The notes: generated by a model from the sequence alone, not told the origin. Shown: positions 36,008 through 45,796, numbered from the stretch's first letter. The stretch is DNA of 64,000 nucleotides from Thiothrix sp. (GCA_020442915.1 JAGRJD010000001.1:93919-157918), one strand, 5' to 3'. A program made the numbers and translations.

Positions 36008-36718
36008 ATGATTACTCATACAGTACAGGGCGTTGCGGTCCGGAACATTGAACGGGCCGACAGTGCCGTGATTGATGCCCTGGCCCGGTGTGGCGCGGCG
36101 ACCGTGCATGAAGCCCAGGGCCGGATTGGCAACCTGAATCCCTACATGCGCCCGATTTTCAGCGGTGCGCGCATTGCCGGTAGCGCCGTCACCATTCTGG
36201 CCCAGCCAGGTGACAACTGGATGGTGCACGTGGCCATTGAACTGTGCCAGCCGGGTGACATTCTGGTCGTCGGCACCACGTCCCCCTGCACTGACGGCTA
36301 TTTCGGCGACCTGCTGGCAACCTCGGCCCAGGCACGGGGCGTGCGCGGGCTGGTGATTGATGCCGGGGTCCGCGATGTGCGTGACCTGACCGAAATGAAT
36401 TTCCCGGTCTGGTCCAAGGCCGTTTCCATCAAGGGTACCGTCAAAAATACCCTGGGGTCGGTGAATGTACCGCTCCTGTGCGCCGGTCAACACGTCATGC
36501 CCGGTGACATCGTGGTGGCGGATGATGATGGGGTGTGCATCGTGCCACGCCAGAATGCCGAAAAGGTACTGAAAGCCGCTCAGGCGCGGGAAGCCAACGA
36601 AGGTGAAAAGCGCCAGAAACTGGCCTCCGGTGTACTGGGACTGGACATGTACAATATGCGCCCCGGCCTGGAAAAAGCGGGCTTCCGCTATCTGGATTCA
36701 CTGGACGAGCTGGCGTAA
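36008..36718 (+). CDS. RraA-fold aldolase, 4-carboxy-4-hydroxy-2-oxoadipate aldolase type
   Basis: A 236-aa protein of the HMG/CHA aldolase group (LigK, GalC, ProA). It has [11 protein letters not shown] at the N terminus, [22 protein letters not shown], and [14 protein letters not shown] with the Asp and Arg that bind metal and pyruvate; a C-terminal extension after residue 200 distinguishes it from plain RraA. These enzymes split 4-carboxy-4-hydroxy-2-oxoadipate into pyruvate and oxaloacetate in protocatechuate/gallate meta-cleavage and also decarboxylate oxaloacetate. AAGGAGG stands seven bases before the ATG. No other meta-cleavage gene is adjacent, so its pathway is unclear. Confidence 0.88.
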   Translation: MITHTVQGVAVRNIERADSAVIDALARCGAATVHEAQGRIGNLNPYMRPIFSGARIAGSAVTILAQPGDNWMVHVAIELCQPGDILVVGTTSPCTDGYFGDLLATSAQARGVRGLVIDAGVRDVRDLTEMNFPVWSKAVSIKGTVKNTLGSVNVPLLCAGQHVMPGDIVVADDDGVCIVPRQNAEKVLKAAQAREANEGEKRQKLASGVLGLDMYNMRPGLEKAGFRYLDSLDELA

Positions 36719-36755
36719 GGCGGTTCACTGCAGGCTCCGGCCTGCCCTTCTTCAA

Positions 36756-36777
36756 CCCTCCTCGGCCCTGGGGAGGG
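36756..36777 (+). terminator. Possible terminator after the aldolase gene
   Basis: CCCTCC pairs with GGAGGG around a 10-nt loop, and a CCCCTTTT stretch follows a few bases later. A second hairpin GCAGGC-TCCG-GCCTGC precedes it at 36730-36745. Confidence 0.4.
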
Positions 36778-36926
36778 TACAGCCCCTTTTCAACCTCCCC
36801 TGACCTCTGACAGCCGGCGGCAAACTGTGCATCTATTGTGCAGAAACCGGGTAAATTCAGGGGATTCCGAGACGGCCACCCCTGCCGTACTGGCTGCGTT
36901 CAGGATGCGGGATTATAGTGCAAACC

Positions 36927-38390
36927 ATGAAAGGCAGCGTTTTCCGCAAACTGATCACGGCATTTCTGGGCCTGACCCTCATTATCCTGCTTGCCACCCT
37001 GGGGCTGGCACGCTGGAGCTTTGAGTATGGTTTTCTGGATTATGTCAATGCCCTGGAACAGGGCCGTCTGGAGCAGGTCAGTACGGCACTGGCCGAGGAG
37101 TATGCCTCCTATGGCAACTGGCGCGATATACCGCTTGAACGCCTGAACCGGATTCTCTCCAGCCGCCCCCCCGATGCGGGTGGTCCGGGCGGGCAGCCAC
37201 CGGCACATGGCGGCAGAAAAAAGCCACGCGCCGACCTGCGGATACCGGACAGGCCCGGTGATCCGGAACGTCGTCTCCGCCGTCGGGGCATGCACGAACG
37301 GGGGCCACCGACAGCGCTGCTGGATCAGGATGGACAGCTGGTAGCCGGACGTCAGGATGCCGTGCTGCCGGAACACGGCATCCGGGTCGGCGTTCAGGTT
37401 GAAGGACAGACAGTGGGGGCGGTTTTTGGCCTCCCGCGTCGGCATTTTGAGTCGCCGCAGGAAACGGCCTTCTCCCGGCAGCAATGGCTCACCAGCCTGC
37501 TGATTGGCCTGGCCAGCCTGCTGCTGGCGCTGCTGGCTTCCTGGGTGCTGGCACGCTGGCTGCTGGGGCCGCTGCGGCGCATGATGGCCGCCATCCGCAC
37601 CCTGTCCGGCGGGGATTTCTCCCCGCGTCTCCAGACCGCATCGAACGACGAGCTGGGACGGCTGGCTGCCGACATCAATCACCTGGCCGCCACACTGGAA
37701 GACAATCAGGCGGCCCGCCGACGCTGGCTGGCCGACATTTCCCATGAACTGCGGACCCCCGTCACCATCCTCTCCGGCGAACTGGAAGCGCTGCAGGACG
37801 GCATTCGTCCCTTCAACCGCGAACAGCTGGACTCCCTGTCCCAGGAAGTGGCACGCCTGCACCGCCTGATTGAGGATCTGTACCAGCTGTCGCTGTCAGA
37901 GCTGGGCGGGCTGCATTACCACTTTGCGCCCCTGCGCCTGGACCAGCTGCTGGAGCGGCTGGCAGGCAGCCTGCAGGCACGGGCACAGGCGGGCGGGCTG
38001 ACCCTGAAGCTGGAAGCCGAGCCTGCCACGGTCATGGCGGACACGCACCGCATGGAACAGCTCATCACCAACCTGCTCAACAACGCGCTGGCCTATACTG
38101 ATACACCGGGACGGGTGGAAATGGAACTGTACCGCAGCCAGGGACAGGTCATACTGATCGTGGAAGACAGTCCACCGGGCGTGCCGGCTGATGAGTGCCA
38201 GCCACTGTTTGACCCGCTGTACCGGCGCGAGGAATCACGCAACCGGCGCATGGGTGGCGCCGGCCTGGGGCTGGCCATCTGCAGTAACATCGCCCATGCC
38301 CATCGCGGCACCATTACCGCCCGCCCTTCCCGGCTCGGTGGCCTGTGTATGGAGCTGCGCCTGCCTGAACAGCATGAAGGAGAACAATGA
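36927..38390 (+). CDS. BaeS-like sensor histidine kinase
   Basis: A 487-aa kinase. Two membrane helices (about 8-28 and 185-208) enclose a periplasmic region that has an unusual Pro/Gly/Arg-rich segment (PPDAGGPGGQPPAHGG and a run of Arg). HAMP residues follow, then the phospho-acceptor helix in RRWLADISHELRTPVTILSGELEAL, the N-box LLNNALAYTD, and GGAGLGLAICSNI. The downstream regulator is strongly BaeR-like, and the start of its gene overlaps this stop. In E. coli BaeSR responds to envelope damage and drug stress; here no exporter genes are adjacent. A GTG at 36918 is an alternative start. Confidence 0.88.
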   Translation: MKGSVFRKLITAFLGLTLIILLATLGLARWSFEYGFLDYVNALEQGRLEQVSTALAEEYASYGNWRDIPLERLNRILSSRPPDAGGPGGQPPAHGGRKKPRADLRIPDRPGDPERRLRRRGMHERGPPTALLDQDGQLVAGRQDAVLPEHGIRVGVQVEGQTVGAVFGLPRRHFESPQETAFSRQQWLTSLLIGLASLLLALLASWVLARWLLGPLRRMMAAIRTLSGGDFSPRLQTASNDELGRLAADINHLAATLEDNQAARRRWLADISHELRTPVTILSGELEALQDGIRPFNREQLDSLSQEVARLHRLIEDLYQLSLSELGGLHYHFAPLRLDQLLERLAGSLQARAQAGGLTLKLEAEPATVMADTHRMEQLITNLLNNALAYTDTPGRVEMELYRSQGQVILIVEDSPPGVPADECQPLFDPLYRREESRNRRMGGAGLGLAICSNIAHAHRGTITARPSRLGGLCMELRLPEQHEGEQ

Positions 38391-39097
38391 CTGCCATGGA
38401 CGATGCCGACCTGATCATGATCATCGAGGATGAAGCCAAAATCGCGCACCTGCTGGCCGACTACCTGGAGCGTGAAGGGTTTCGTACCCTGTCCTGGCCT
38501 GAGGGCACCGGGGCGCTGGACCAGATCCGGACCCACAATCCGGCCCTGGTGATCCTGGACCTGATGCTACCCGGCATGGACGGCATCACCCTCTGCCGTG
38601 AGCTGCGTACCTTTTCCCAGACTCCGGTGCTGATGCTGACAGCACGCGTGGACGAGATCGACCGCCTGCTCGGGCTCAAGATCGGCGCCGATGACTACGT
38701 CTGCAAGCCCTTTCTGCCACGGGAAGTGGTGGCACGGGTGCAGGCCATCCTGCGCCGCACACGTCCACCCGCCACCGAACTGCAGCCGCTCGCCACCGAG
38801 GAGCCCGCCCTGCAGTACCGGAACCTGACACTTTATCCGGAGCGTTATCGTTGTGAGGCTGCCGGTCAGGGCGTGGAGCTCACGCCACTGGAATTCCGCA
38901 TGCTGCAGACCCTGATGTCCCGTCCGGGGCGGGTGTATTCACGCGAAAAGCTGATGGAGCTGTGCTATACCGATGATCGCATCATCAGCGACCGCACCAT
39001 CGACAGCCACATGAAAAACCTGCGCCGGAAGCTGAATGCCCTGCTGCCGGATGACCTGATCCAGTCGGTGTACGGAGTCGGCTACAAACTCGGGTAA
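38387..39097 (+). CDS. BaeR-like OmpR-family response regulator
   Basis: A 236-aa regulator. Receiver: IIEDEAKIAHLLADYL with the acidic pair, LVILDLMLPGMDG with the phospho-Asp, MLTARVDEIDRLLGLKIGADDYVCKPF, which is almost word for word the BaeR region. The winged-helix output domain has ELTPLEFRMLQTLMSRPGRVYSREKL and TIDSHMKNLRRKL. It overlaps the kinase gene by four bases (ATGA). The first four codons contain two ATGs; the first is used here. Confidence 0.92.
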   Translation: MTAMDDADLIMIIEDEAKIAHLLADYLEREGFRTLSWPEGTGALDQIRTHNPALVILDLMLPGMDGITLCRELRTFSQTPVLMLTARVDEIDRLLGLKIGADDYVCKPFLPREVVARVQAILRRTRPPATELQPLATEEPALQYRNLTLYPERYRCEAAGQGVELTPLEFRMLQTLMSRPGRVYSREKLMELCYTDDRIISDRTIDSHMKNLRRKLNALLPDDLIQSVYGVGYKLG

Positions 39098-39173
39098 GCG
39101 GCAATTCCCGTGCCATTCGCATGCATACCCACTTGCGCCTACAATCGCGCTTTTCACCACCAGGAATCCTGCC

Positions 39174-41273
39174 GTGAGCACCGATACCGTGACCATCAAG
39201 CGCACCACCTGTTACGAGTGCGATGCCAACTGCCTGTTTGATGTGCATCTGGATGCCAGCGGTCAGGCCGTCAGTGTCAGCGGCCTGCCCAACTGTCCGC
39301 GTGGCCAGATGCAGCTGGAACGGCTTTATCATCCCGAGCGCCTGCTCCATCCCCTGAAACGCAATGGCCCCAGAGGCTCGGGACAGTTCCGGCGCATCAG
39401 CTGGGACGAGGCGCTGGATACCATTGCCACGGCGTTACAGGCGGCCAGAGCCGATCATGGTGCGCCGGCAGTGGGTTTCTTCGCCGGTTATACCAAGGAG
39501 GCCCGTCCACAGCTGCAGCGCCTTGCCCATGCCTTCGGCAGCCCCAATTACCTGACCGAATCCGGCTGCTGCTTTTCCGCCACCATGGTGGCCGAGAAAC
39601 TGACCTACGGCTACAAACTCAAGACCACCTCCACGGTGGAATCCCCCAAAACCGCCTGCGTGCTGGTCTGGTCCACCAATGCCTCGGGCTCGATTCCGCC
39701 CTTTGAGAACCACCATCTGGCCAAACGTAAAAAAGGGCGCAAAATGATTGTGGTCGACCCCCGACGGACTGAAACTGCGCAACTTGCGGACATTCACCTG
39801 CAGATCCGCCCCGGTACCGACGGTGCCCTGGCCCTCGGGTTTCATCACCTGATCTTCAAACACGGCTGGCAGGACCAGGCGTTTCTGGATCAGTGGGCCA
39901 ACGGGCTGGCTGCCTTTGTTGATTATATCCAGACCTTCACCCCGCAGCGGGTGGCACAAATCTGCGGCATTGCAGAAAGCGACCTGCATGCAGCTGTGGA
40001 AATGTTCGCCACCACCCTGCCCGCCCAGATCGCCCTGTCCCCCACCGCCACCGTGCAGCATACCAACGGCTTCCAGAACCACCGTGCCCTGATCCTGCTC
40101 TCGGCGGTACTGGGCATGATCGACCGCGAAGGTGGCAACCGTTTTTATAATGACAAGGTGCTGCCCAGGCCGATTGAGCTGTTTGATGTCTGCCTCAATG
40201 AGCTGCCACCCCGGATCGGGGATGAAGCCTTTCCGGTCTGGACCCGCTACTGGCCTGCCGGGCAGAGCATGCTGATGCCGGACTGCATTCTGGAAGGTCG
40301 CCCCCAGCCGTTGCGTGCCCTGCTGGCCATGGGCATCAATACCGCCATGTGGGCCGATTCCCGGCGCATGGAACGGGCGCTGGGCGCACTGGACTTCTTT
40401 GCCACCTCCGACTTTTTTCACAACCCGGCCACCCTGCAGGCGGATATTGTGCTGCCGGCAGCCACCAGCCTGGAACGTCCGGCCCTGATCGCCTATCCCG
40501 GCTGTGCCTATCAGGGGGAAATCAGGTACCGTCAGCAGGCCATGCCCCCACGCGGTGAAGCCCGTCCGGATGCACAGATATTCCTTGAGCTCGGGGTACG
40601 CCTGGGGATGGCGGAGCAGTTCTGGCAGGGTGAGGTGGAAGCCTCCTGGGCCGAAATGGCTGCAGGGCTGCCGGAAGCCATCCGCCGGGAAGCCTACGAT
40701 AATCCGGACGGGGTCACGGTCTACAGCCCGGTGATCGAAGCGCTGGTGGATCAGGGCTTTCTGGATGCCGACCGCCAGTGGCGCATCAATGGCTTCCACA
40801 CCCTGAGCGGCAAGGTGGAATTTGATGCCGGTGAACTGAAGGCACATGGATACGATGGCCTGCCGACCTATCGGGAACCGCTGGAAAGCCCGCTGTCGAC
40901 CCCGGAACTGCTGCAGGATTATCCGCTGGTGCTGACTTCCGGTGGGCGCCAGAAATATTTCACCCATTCCCAGCAGCACAATGTCGCCGCCATGCTGGCC
41001 CTTGATCCGCGCCCGCGCATCCAGATACATCCGGAGGATGCCCGCTCCCGTGGCATCCATCACGGTGAACAGGTGGAAGTCCGCTCAGTCCGTGGCAGTG
41101 TGTCTTTTTATGCCGATGTGACCGACATCATGAAACCGGGGGTGGTGCATGCCTTCCATGGCTGGAATAATGCCAATATCAACGAACTGACCGACGGTGC
41201 CGCACTCGACCCCATCAGCGGTTTTCCCCCCTTCAAATCACTGTTGTGCGAGGTCAGCAAAATACGGCACTGA
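39174..41273 (+). CDS. Molybdopterin oxidoreductase, DMSO-reductase family
   Basis: A 699-aa enzyme starting with GTG (AGGAATCC ribosome site). Cys13, Cys16, Cys20 and Cys41 form an N-terminal [4Fe-4S] site. The molybdenum ligand is probably a Cys in ESGCCFSATM, followed by VVDPRRTETAQLADIHLQIRPGTDGALALG (cofactor binding) and a C-terminal LTSGGRQKYFTHSQQHN and VHAFHGWNNANINELTD molydopterin domain. There is no Tat motif at the N terminus, so it should be cytoplasmic. No electron-transfer or membrane subunit gene follows. Family members include formate dehydrogenase-, thiosulfate/polysulfide reductase- and acetylene hydratase-like enzymes; the substrate is not evident. Confidence 0.85.
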   Translation: MSTDTVTIKRTTCYECDANCLFDVHLDASGQAVSVSGLPNCPRGQMQLERLYHPERLLHPLKRNGPRGSGQFRRISWDEALDTIATALQAARADHGAPAVGFFAGYTKEARPQLQRLAHAFGSPNYLTESGCCFSATMVAEKLTYGYKLKTTSTVESPKTACVLVWSTNASGSIPPFENHHLAKRKKGRKMIVVDPRRTETAQLADIHLQIRPGTDGALALGFHHLIFKHGWQDQAFLDQWANGLAAFVDYIQTFTPQRVAQICGIAESDLHAAVEMFATTLPAQIALSPTATVQHTNGFQNHRALILLSAVLGMIDREGGNRFYNDKVLPRPIELFDVCLNELPPRIGDEAFPVWTRYWPAGQSMLMPDCILEGRPQPLRALLAMGINTAMWADSRRMERALGALDFFATSDFFHNPATLQADIVLPAATSLERPALIAYPGCAYQGEIRYRQQAMPPRGEARPDAQIFLELGVRLGMAEQFWQGEVEASWAEMAAGLPEAIRREAYDNPDGVTVYSPVIEALVDQGFLDADRQWRINGFHTLSGKVEFDAGELKAHGYDGLPTYREPLESPLSTPELLQDYPLVLTSGGRQKYFTHSQQHNVAAMLALDPRPRIQIHPEDARSRGIHHGEQVEVRSVRGSVSFYADVTDIMKPGVVHAFHGWNNANINELTDGAALDPISGFPPFKSLLCEVSKIRH

Positions 41274-41547
41274 TACAACCCGGACCCGGGGAGAGCACGG
41301 CATCGGCAGGCACCCACCCCCTGTGGCAGATAGGATTACCGGTGAAGATTACGCATAATCAGGCGCTGGCGCCGGAAGACCGGCAAGTATGCAGGTACAC
41401 TGACAGGCCGGTTATTCGGCATAAAGAGCCGTCAGTAAGCCAGAAACAACCGTTTGTATGCCGGATAGTGAGTGTTTTGTGCTGCTGGTCCTAAGCTTCG
41501 GAGCACGGATCAGGATGCAGCATCACAGAAAAAAAGGGGTTTTAAAA

Positions 41548-42402
41548 ATGCATTCTGATTCTTTGCTTAAAGTCGCGGCGCTGATCCTGCTGACAGGTAC
41601 CACCCATGCCGATACCCGCCTGACCTTCACCGACAGCGGTTTCGGACCACAGCCACGCCAAACCGAAATCCTGATTCACGACGGCAAGGTACGCATGGGT
41701 GAATCCGGTGCCCCGGTCTACTCCCTGTTCGACAGCACCGTCCCGTCCCTGCTGACCATCAACCCGCAGGCCCGCCAGTACATCGACAACAGCCCGGAAA
41801 AAATGGCCACACGCACCCGCCGGATGAAAGCCCTGCAGGAACAGATGCAAGCTGCCTTTCAGCAGCAGCTGACCCGGCTTCCGCCCGAACAGCGCAGCGT
41901 CATGGAAGCACGCATGAAGCTGGCTGAGGAGCAGTTGCAGGCACCCGTGCCGAATGTCGAATACCGCAACAACAATACCTCGACCCAGGTCAGCGGCCTC
42001 ACCTGTCAGCTCTGGACCGTGTATTACAATCAGGGCCCCAACCGCGAAATCTGCAATGCCGATGCCGGGGCCATGGACAAGGTGGATTTCGATACCCTGC
42101 TGGCCATGTTCGGCTACATGGACAAACTGGCCGGTGCGAGTGCAGCCATCCAGGGCGTTACCGCACCGCCGGAAGGCATGGCCCAGCCTCACCAGCACGG
42201 ACTGGCCGTCCGTATCCGTGCCCTGCCGCAGGGACCGGCCAGCGAACTGACGGCCCTGAGCCGGGATGCCCTGGATGCAGCCCTGTTCATGCTTCCGGCA
42301 GGCTTCAGCGAACTGGAGCCTGCCACGGCAGCAGATACGCCACCGGCAGCCGGTACCGCCACGGATACCACGCCGCCGGCCCGGCCCGCAACTACCCCGT
42401 AA
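41548..42402 (+). CDS. Exported protein, DUF4412-like
   Basis: A 284-aa protein with a signal peptide (LLKVAALILLTGTTHA). The mature part begins with a beta-rich domain (DTRLTFTDSGFG, ILIHDGKVRMGESG, SLFDSTVPSLLTINPQARQYID) like that of DUF4412-type periplasmic proteins, then a helical Gln/Arg-rich segment, a disulphide-capable pair (SGLTCQLWTVYYNQGPNREIC) and a Pro/Ala/Thr-rich tail. It lies 24 bp before the MoxR gene on the same strand, so they may be co-transcribed. Function unknown. AAGGGG supports the start at 41548. Confidence 0.75.
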   Translation: MHSDSLLKVAALILLTGTTHADTRLTFTDSGFGPQPRQTEILIHDGKVRMGESGAPVYSLFDSTVPSLLTINPQARQYIDNSPEKMATRTRRMKALQEQMQAAFQQQLTRLPPEQRSVMEARMKLAEEQLQAPVPNVEYRNNNTSTQVSGLTCQLWTVYYNQGPNREICNADAGAMDKVDFDTLLAMFGYMDKLAGASAAIQGVTAPPEGMAQPHQHGLAVRIRALPQGPASELTALSRDALDAALFMLPAGFSELEPATAADTPPAAGTATDTTPPARPATTP

Positions 42403-42426
42403 CCCCGCCAGCCCCGAGGACAGCCC

Positions 42427-43470
42427 ATGCGCCCGGCCCATCTCAACCTCATTCTCGACAAGGAGTTCACCGGTGCCCTTGCCGGTCATCACACCCCGGT
42501 TATGCTCTGGGGGCCGCCCGGTGTGGGCAAGTCCCAGCTGGTAGCCCAGGTTGGTGCACGTCATCAGGCACCGGTCCTTGACATCCGCCTGTCCCAGATG
42601 GAGCCCAGCGACCTGCGCGGCATTCCGTTTCGGGACGGTGCACGGGTGGAATGGGCCATTCCCGCCCTGTTGCCGGATACCGCCCGCCATGGTGAACGCG
42701 GTATCCTGTTCCTGGATGAAATCACCTCTGCGGTCCCCAGCGTGTCTGCCGCCGCCTACCAGCTGATCCTGGATCGCCGGCTGGGGGATTACCGGGTACC
42801 GGACGGCTGGGCCATTTTTGCCGCCGGCAACCGCCAGGGCGACCGGGGGGTGTCCTATACCATGCCGGCCCCGCTCGCCAACCGCTTTTCCCACTTTGAG
42901 GTGGAACTGAATCTGGATGACTGGGTGGCCTGGGCCTGGAGCAGGGGCATTGACGAACGCATTATCGCCTTTCTGCGTTTTCGCCCCGAACAGCTGTTTC
43001 ACTTCGACCCGGCCCAGAACCCGGTTGCCTTCCCGACCCCGCGCTCCTGGGAGTTCGCCCACCGGGCGCTGCAGAAATTCGGTGATGCCCCCACCCTGCT
43101 GCCGGGTGCATTGCAGGCCTGTGTGGGCACGGGTGCCGGTATCGAGCTCAAGGCTTTCATCGACAGCCTGGACCAGATGCCGGACCTGGATGCCATCCTG
43201 CGCGGGGAAGCCATCAAGAGCCCGAAGGAGGTGGACCTGCAGTATGCCGTGGCAGCGGCCCTGACCGGACGGGCCATCCGGGCGCGTGGCACACCGGAAG
43301 CACCAGCGGTTTACGGCCATATCCTCAACTACGCCCGTGTCTTTCCCCTGCGTGAAATGGGGGTGATGCTGGTTTCCGATCTCAGCCGGGCCATCGGGGA
43401 CACACTGTTTGCCGTGCCGCAGTTTGCCGACTGGGCCGAATCGGTGGGGGATATCCTGCTGTATGACTGA
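42427..43470 (+). CDS. MoxR-type AAA+ ATPase
   Basis: A 347-aa ATPase: Walker A in WGPPGVGKSQ, Walker B in GILFLDEIT, sensor 1 in FAAGNRQGD, and sensor 2 region in the RFSHFEVELNLDDW stretch. It has the subtype features DIRLSQMEPSDLRGIPF and VPDGWAIFAAGN of the MoxR group usually paired with DUF2201 proteins. Its stop overlaps the start of such a gene by eight bases. MoxR ATPases act as chaperones that load cofactors or remodel VWA-protein partners. The client here is unknown; a molybdopterin oxidoreductase lies 1.2 kb upstream. Confidence 0.9.
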   Translation: MRPAHLNLILDKEFTGALAGHHTPVMLWGPPGVGKSQLVAQVGARHQAPVLDIRLSQMEPSDLRGIPFRDGARVEWAIPALLPDTARHGERGILFLDEITSAVPSVSAAAYQLILDRRLGDYRVPDGWAIFAAGNRQGDRGVSYTMPAPLANRFSHFEVELNLDDWVAWAWSRGIDERIIAFLRFRPEQLFHFDPAQNPVAFPTPRSWEFAHRALQKFGDAPTLLPGALQACVGTGAGIELKAFIDSLDQMPDLDAILRGEAIKSPKEVDLQYAVAAALTGRAIRARGTPEAPAVYGHILNYARVFPLREMGVMLVSDLSRAIGDTLFAVPQFADWAESVGDILLYD

Positions 43471-44752
43471 ACCGGCAGCTGCTGACCTCAAGGCCATTGA
43501 AGACAAGCTCACGGCAGCACGCACCCGCCTGATTCTGGACCAGCCGTTTCTGGGGGCACTGGTGCTGCGCCTGCCGCTTCGGGCCGCTGATCCGGCCTGG
43601 TGCCCGACCACCGGCACCGATGCCCGCAGCCTCTATTACAATCCGGACTATATCCGTGAACTGCGGGCGGAGGAAACCCGGTTTGTACTGGCACATGAAG
43701 CCCTGCACTGCGCCTTGTCCCACTTTGCCCGCCGCCAGCACCGGGTCCGGCACCGCTGGGATCTGGCCTGCGATTACGCCATCAACCCGATCCTGCTGGA
43801 TGAAGGGCTGACCCCGCCACCAGGCGTGCTCCTGCTGAAAGCATACGCCGGCCTGACCGCCGAAGAAATCTACCCGCTGCTGGATGACAATGACCAGTCG
43901 GAAACCCTGGACCAGCACCTGTACGACAAGGAGGACAACCCGGCGGAAGGCGGGCGCACGCAGCATGAAAACCCGCTTGATCCGCGCAGCAATCCGGATC
44001 AGGGTCAAGAGCAGGAGCAGGGAAAAAGCCAAAGCAGCGCTGACCGGTCCCCGCAGGGCGGATTCACACCGGATGCTGCCGGTGGGGGTAAACCACCTCC
44101 CCCCCTGGACCCGCAGGAAGCCGAGGTACTGGCCGTCCAATGGCAGCAGCGCCTGGCCGGGGCGGCACAACAGGCCAAACAGGCCGGCAGGCTGAGTGGC
44201 GTGCTGCAGCGGCTGGTAGAGGAAATGCTGCAGCCGCGCCTGCCCTGGCGGCAACTGCTGACGCGTTACTTCACGATGCTGGCACGGGACGATTACAGCT
44301 ACACCCGCCCTTCCAGCCGCCGGGGTGATCCGGCAATTTTCCCCTCCCTGCGCTCCCAGCAGCTCCATGCCGTAGTGGCACTGGATGTCAGCGGCTCGGT
44401 GAGTGACCGTGAACTGCAGGAATGCCTGTCGGAAATCAATGCCATCAAGGGCCAGATCCGTGCCGGTATCACCCTGATCGCCTGTGATGCGGCCATTGTC
44501 GACGGTTTTCCGCGTTTGTTTGAATCCTGGGAGGAAGTGACCCTGCCGTCCAGCATCGCCGGCGGCGGGCATACCGATTTCCGCCCGGTGTTTGACTGGA
44601 TCGCCCGGCAGGACCAAGCGCCGGACCTGCTGCTGTTTTTCACCGATGCCCTGGGGGAGTTTCCGGCACAGGAACCTTCCTATCCGGTTCTATGGCTGGT
44701 CAAGGGGCGGGGCCAGACCCCGTTCGGGGTCCGGGTGTCATTGAACAGCTGA
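43463..44752 (+). CDS. DUF2201 protein: metallopeptidase-like domain plus VWA-like domain
   Basis: A 429-aa protein. The N-terminal part (about 30-130) has a zinc-peptidase signature VLAHEALHCALSHFARR (HExxH) followed by a Gln/Pro-rich hydrophilic linker (about 160-215). The C-terminal VWA-like domain has the MIDAS start VALDVSGSVSD and GGGHTDFRPVFDW. The gene overlaps the MoxR gene (ATGACTGA), a pairing seen widely. Known MoxR-VWA pairs assemble or insert metals into enzymes; whether the HExxH site cuts protein is not known. A perfect GACCCC-GTTC-GGGGTC hairpin lies in its last codons (44716-44731). Confidence 0.88.
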   Translation: MTEPAAADLKAIEDKLTAARTRLILDQPFLGALVLRLPLRAADPAWCPTTGTDARSLYYNPDYIRELRAEETRFVLAHEALHCALSHFARRQHRVRHRWDLACDYAINPILLDEGLTPPPGVLLLKAYAGLTAEEIYPLLDDNDQSETLDQHLYDKEDNPAEGGRTQHENPLDPRSNPDQGQEQEQGKSQSSADRSPQGGFTPDAAGGGKPPPPLDPQEAEVLAVQWQQRLAGAAQQAKQAGRLSGVLQRLVEEMLQPRLPWRQLLTRYFTMLARDDYSYTRPSSRRGDPAIFPSLRSQQLHAVVALDVSGSVSDRELQECLSEINAIKGQIRAGITLIACDAAIVDGFPRLFESWEEVTLPSSIAGGGHTDFRPVFDWIARQDQAPDLLLFFTDALGEFPAQEPSYPVLWLVKGRGQTPFGVRVSLNS

Positions 44753-44764
44753 GACGGTCTGCCC

Positions 44765-45796
44765 TCAGCCTTCCGCTTCATTGAGCGCCTTTTCAACTTC
44801 TGCCGGCAGCTCCTGCTCCAGATTATGCAGGTCCAGCTGCACCCCGTTCAGGAACAGGGCCGGGGTGCCATCCACGCCCAGACGCTGACCTTCGGCCTGG
44901 GCTTTGGCCACCGTCTGCTTCGGCACGTCCGACGCCACGCATTGCTTGAAGGCATCCATGTCCAGCCCCAGCTCCTGGGCCAGCGCCTCGCGTGATTCCG
45001 CCTTCAGGTCACGCTGCATGGCAAATGCCCTGGCATTGTATTCCCAGAACTTACCCTGCTGGTCGGCGCACACCGCCCCTTCGGCAATGGTGCGGGAGAT
45101 GCCGGAACGGTTGATGGGGAAATCCATAAACACCACTTTAAGGCTGTCCTTGAACTGGTCACTCACCTTGCCAATGACTTCACTGGCATTCTTGCAGTGC
45201 GGGCACTGATAGTCGGCAAACTCGACCAGTATGACTTTGGCATCCTCCGGCCCCTTGAACGGAAAGCCGGCACTGTCAACACCGACGACCGGTGCTGTCG
45301 GTTCGGCGAAATCCAGCTTGAAATTCCCCGCCTTCTTGACATCCTCAATCAGGGCACGCTGCTTTTCCCCCTGGGCCTGCTGAATCAGGTACTGCTGGAT
45401 CTGGGGCTTTATCTGCTCCAGCGGCTGGTTGATGGCCGCCTTGTTGGCTTCATAAAACTGGTTGACTGCCTCATCCGGAATGCTGTCGACCTTGAACAGC
45501 TCCATGGCCAGCTCCTCGGTGCCTTTGCCGCTTTCCCTGGCACGTTTTTCCAGCTCCATGGTCATGATGGCTTCATCAATGGCGTTTTTGCGCGCCATGT
45601 AAAAATCCTGGCCGGCCTTGTACAGGTTCTGCTGTGCCGCTGCCGGAAGGTCTGTGCTGGTATAGGCCTTGCCACCCAGTTCAAACAGCCCGGCCTCCTC
45701 GGCCTGTGCCCATGGGCCGGCACTCAACAGTGCTACCCCCAATGCGACCAGCAGTGGTTTTGCGGCAAACAGACCGTTTTTTTGCATCACTTTCAT
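44765..45796 (-). CDS. DsbA-family thiol:disulfide protein with N-terminal extension
   Basis: A 343-aa exported protein. After a signal peptide (LLVALGVALLSAGPWAQA) comes a helical segment of about 120 residues resembling a SurA-like peptide-binding N domain (NAIDEAIMTMELEKRARESGK, EAVNQFYEANKAAI). The thioredoxin-fold domain has VEFADYQCPHCKNASEV with the CPHC active site, a cis-Pro loop in GVDGTPALFLNG, and a disulphide-prone KQCVASD. It would act in the periplasm on Cys-rich proteins. The start at 45796 is chosen for GGAA seven bases upstream; ATGs at 45817 and 45787 are possible. It converges with the DUF2201 gene (12 bp). Confidence 0.85.
   Translation of the reverse strand: MKVMQKNGLFAAKPLLVALGVALLSAGPWAQAEEAGLFELGGKAYTSTDLPAAAQQNLYKAGQDFYMARKNAIDEAIMTMELEKRARESGKGTEELAMELFKVDSIPDEAVNQFYEANKAAINQPLEQIKPQIQQYLIQQAQGEKQRALIEDVKKAGNFKLDFAEPTAPVVGVDSAGFPFKGPEDAKVILVEFADYQCPHCKNASEVIGKVSDQFKDSLKVVFMDFPINRSGISRTIAEGAVCADQQGKFWEYNARAFAMQRDLKAESREALAQELGLDMDAFKQCVASDVPKQTVAKAQAEGQRLGVDGTPALFLNGVQLDLHNLEQELPAEVEKALNEAEG

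Noticed and set aside
39435..41063. A 542-codon frame on the minus strand opposite the molybdopterin oxidoreductase
   Set aside because: Low-complexity His/Gly/Gln composition and no motifs; the plus strand encodes a well-defined enzyme.
41542..43617. A 691-codon minus-strand frame across the DUF4412-like and MoxR genes
   Set aside because: No recognisable domain and it spans two real genes on the other strand.
44716..44731. GACCCC-GTTC-GGGGTC hairpin as a terminator of the DUF2201 gene
   Set aside because: It lies inside the coding region before the stop codon and has no T tract; kept only as a note in the gene entry.
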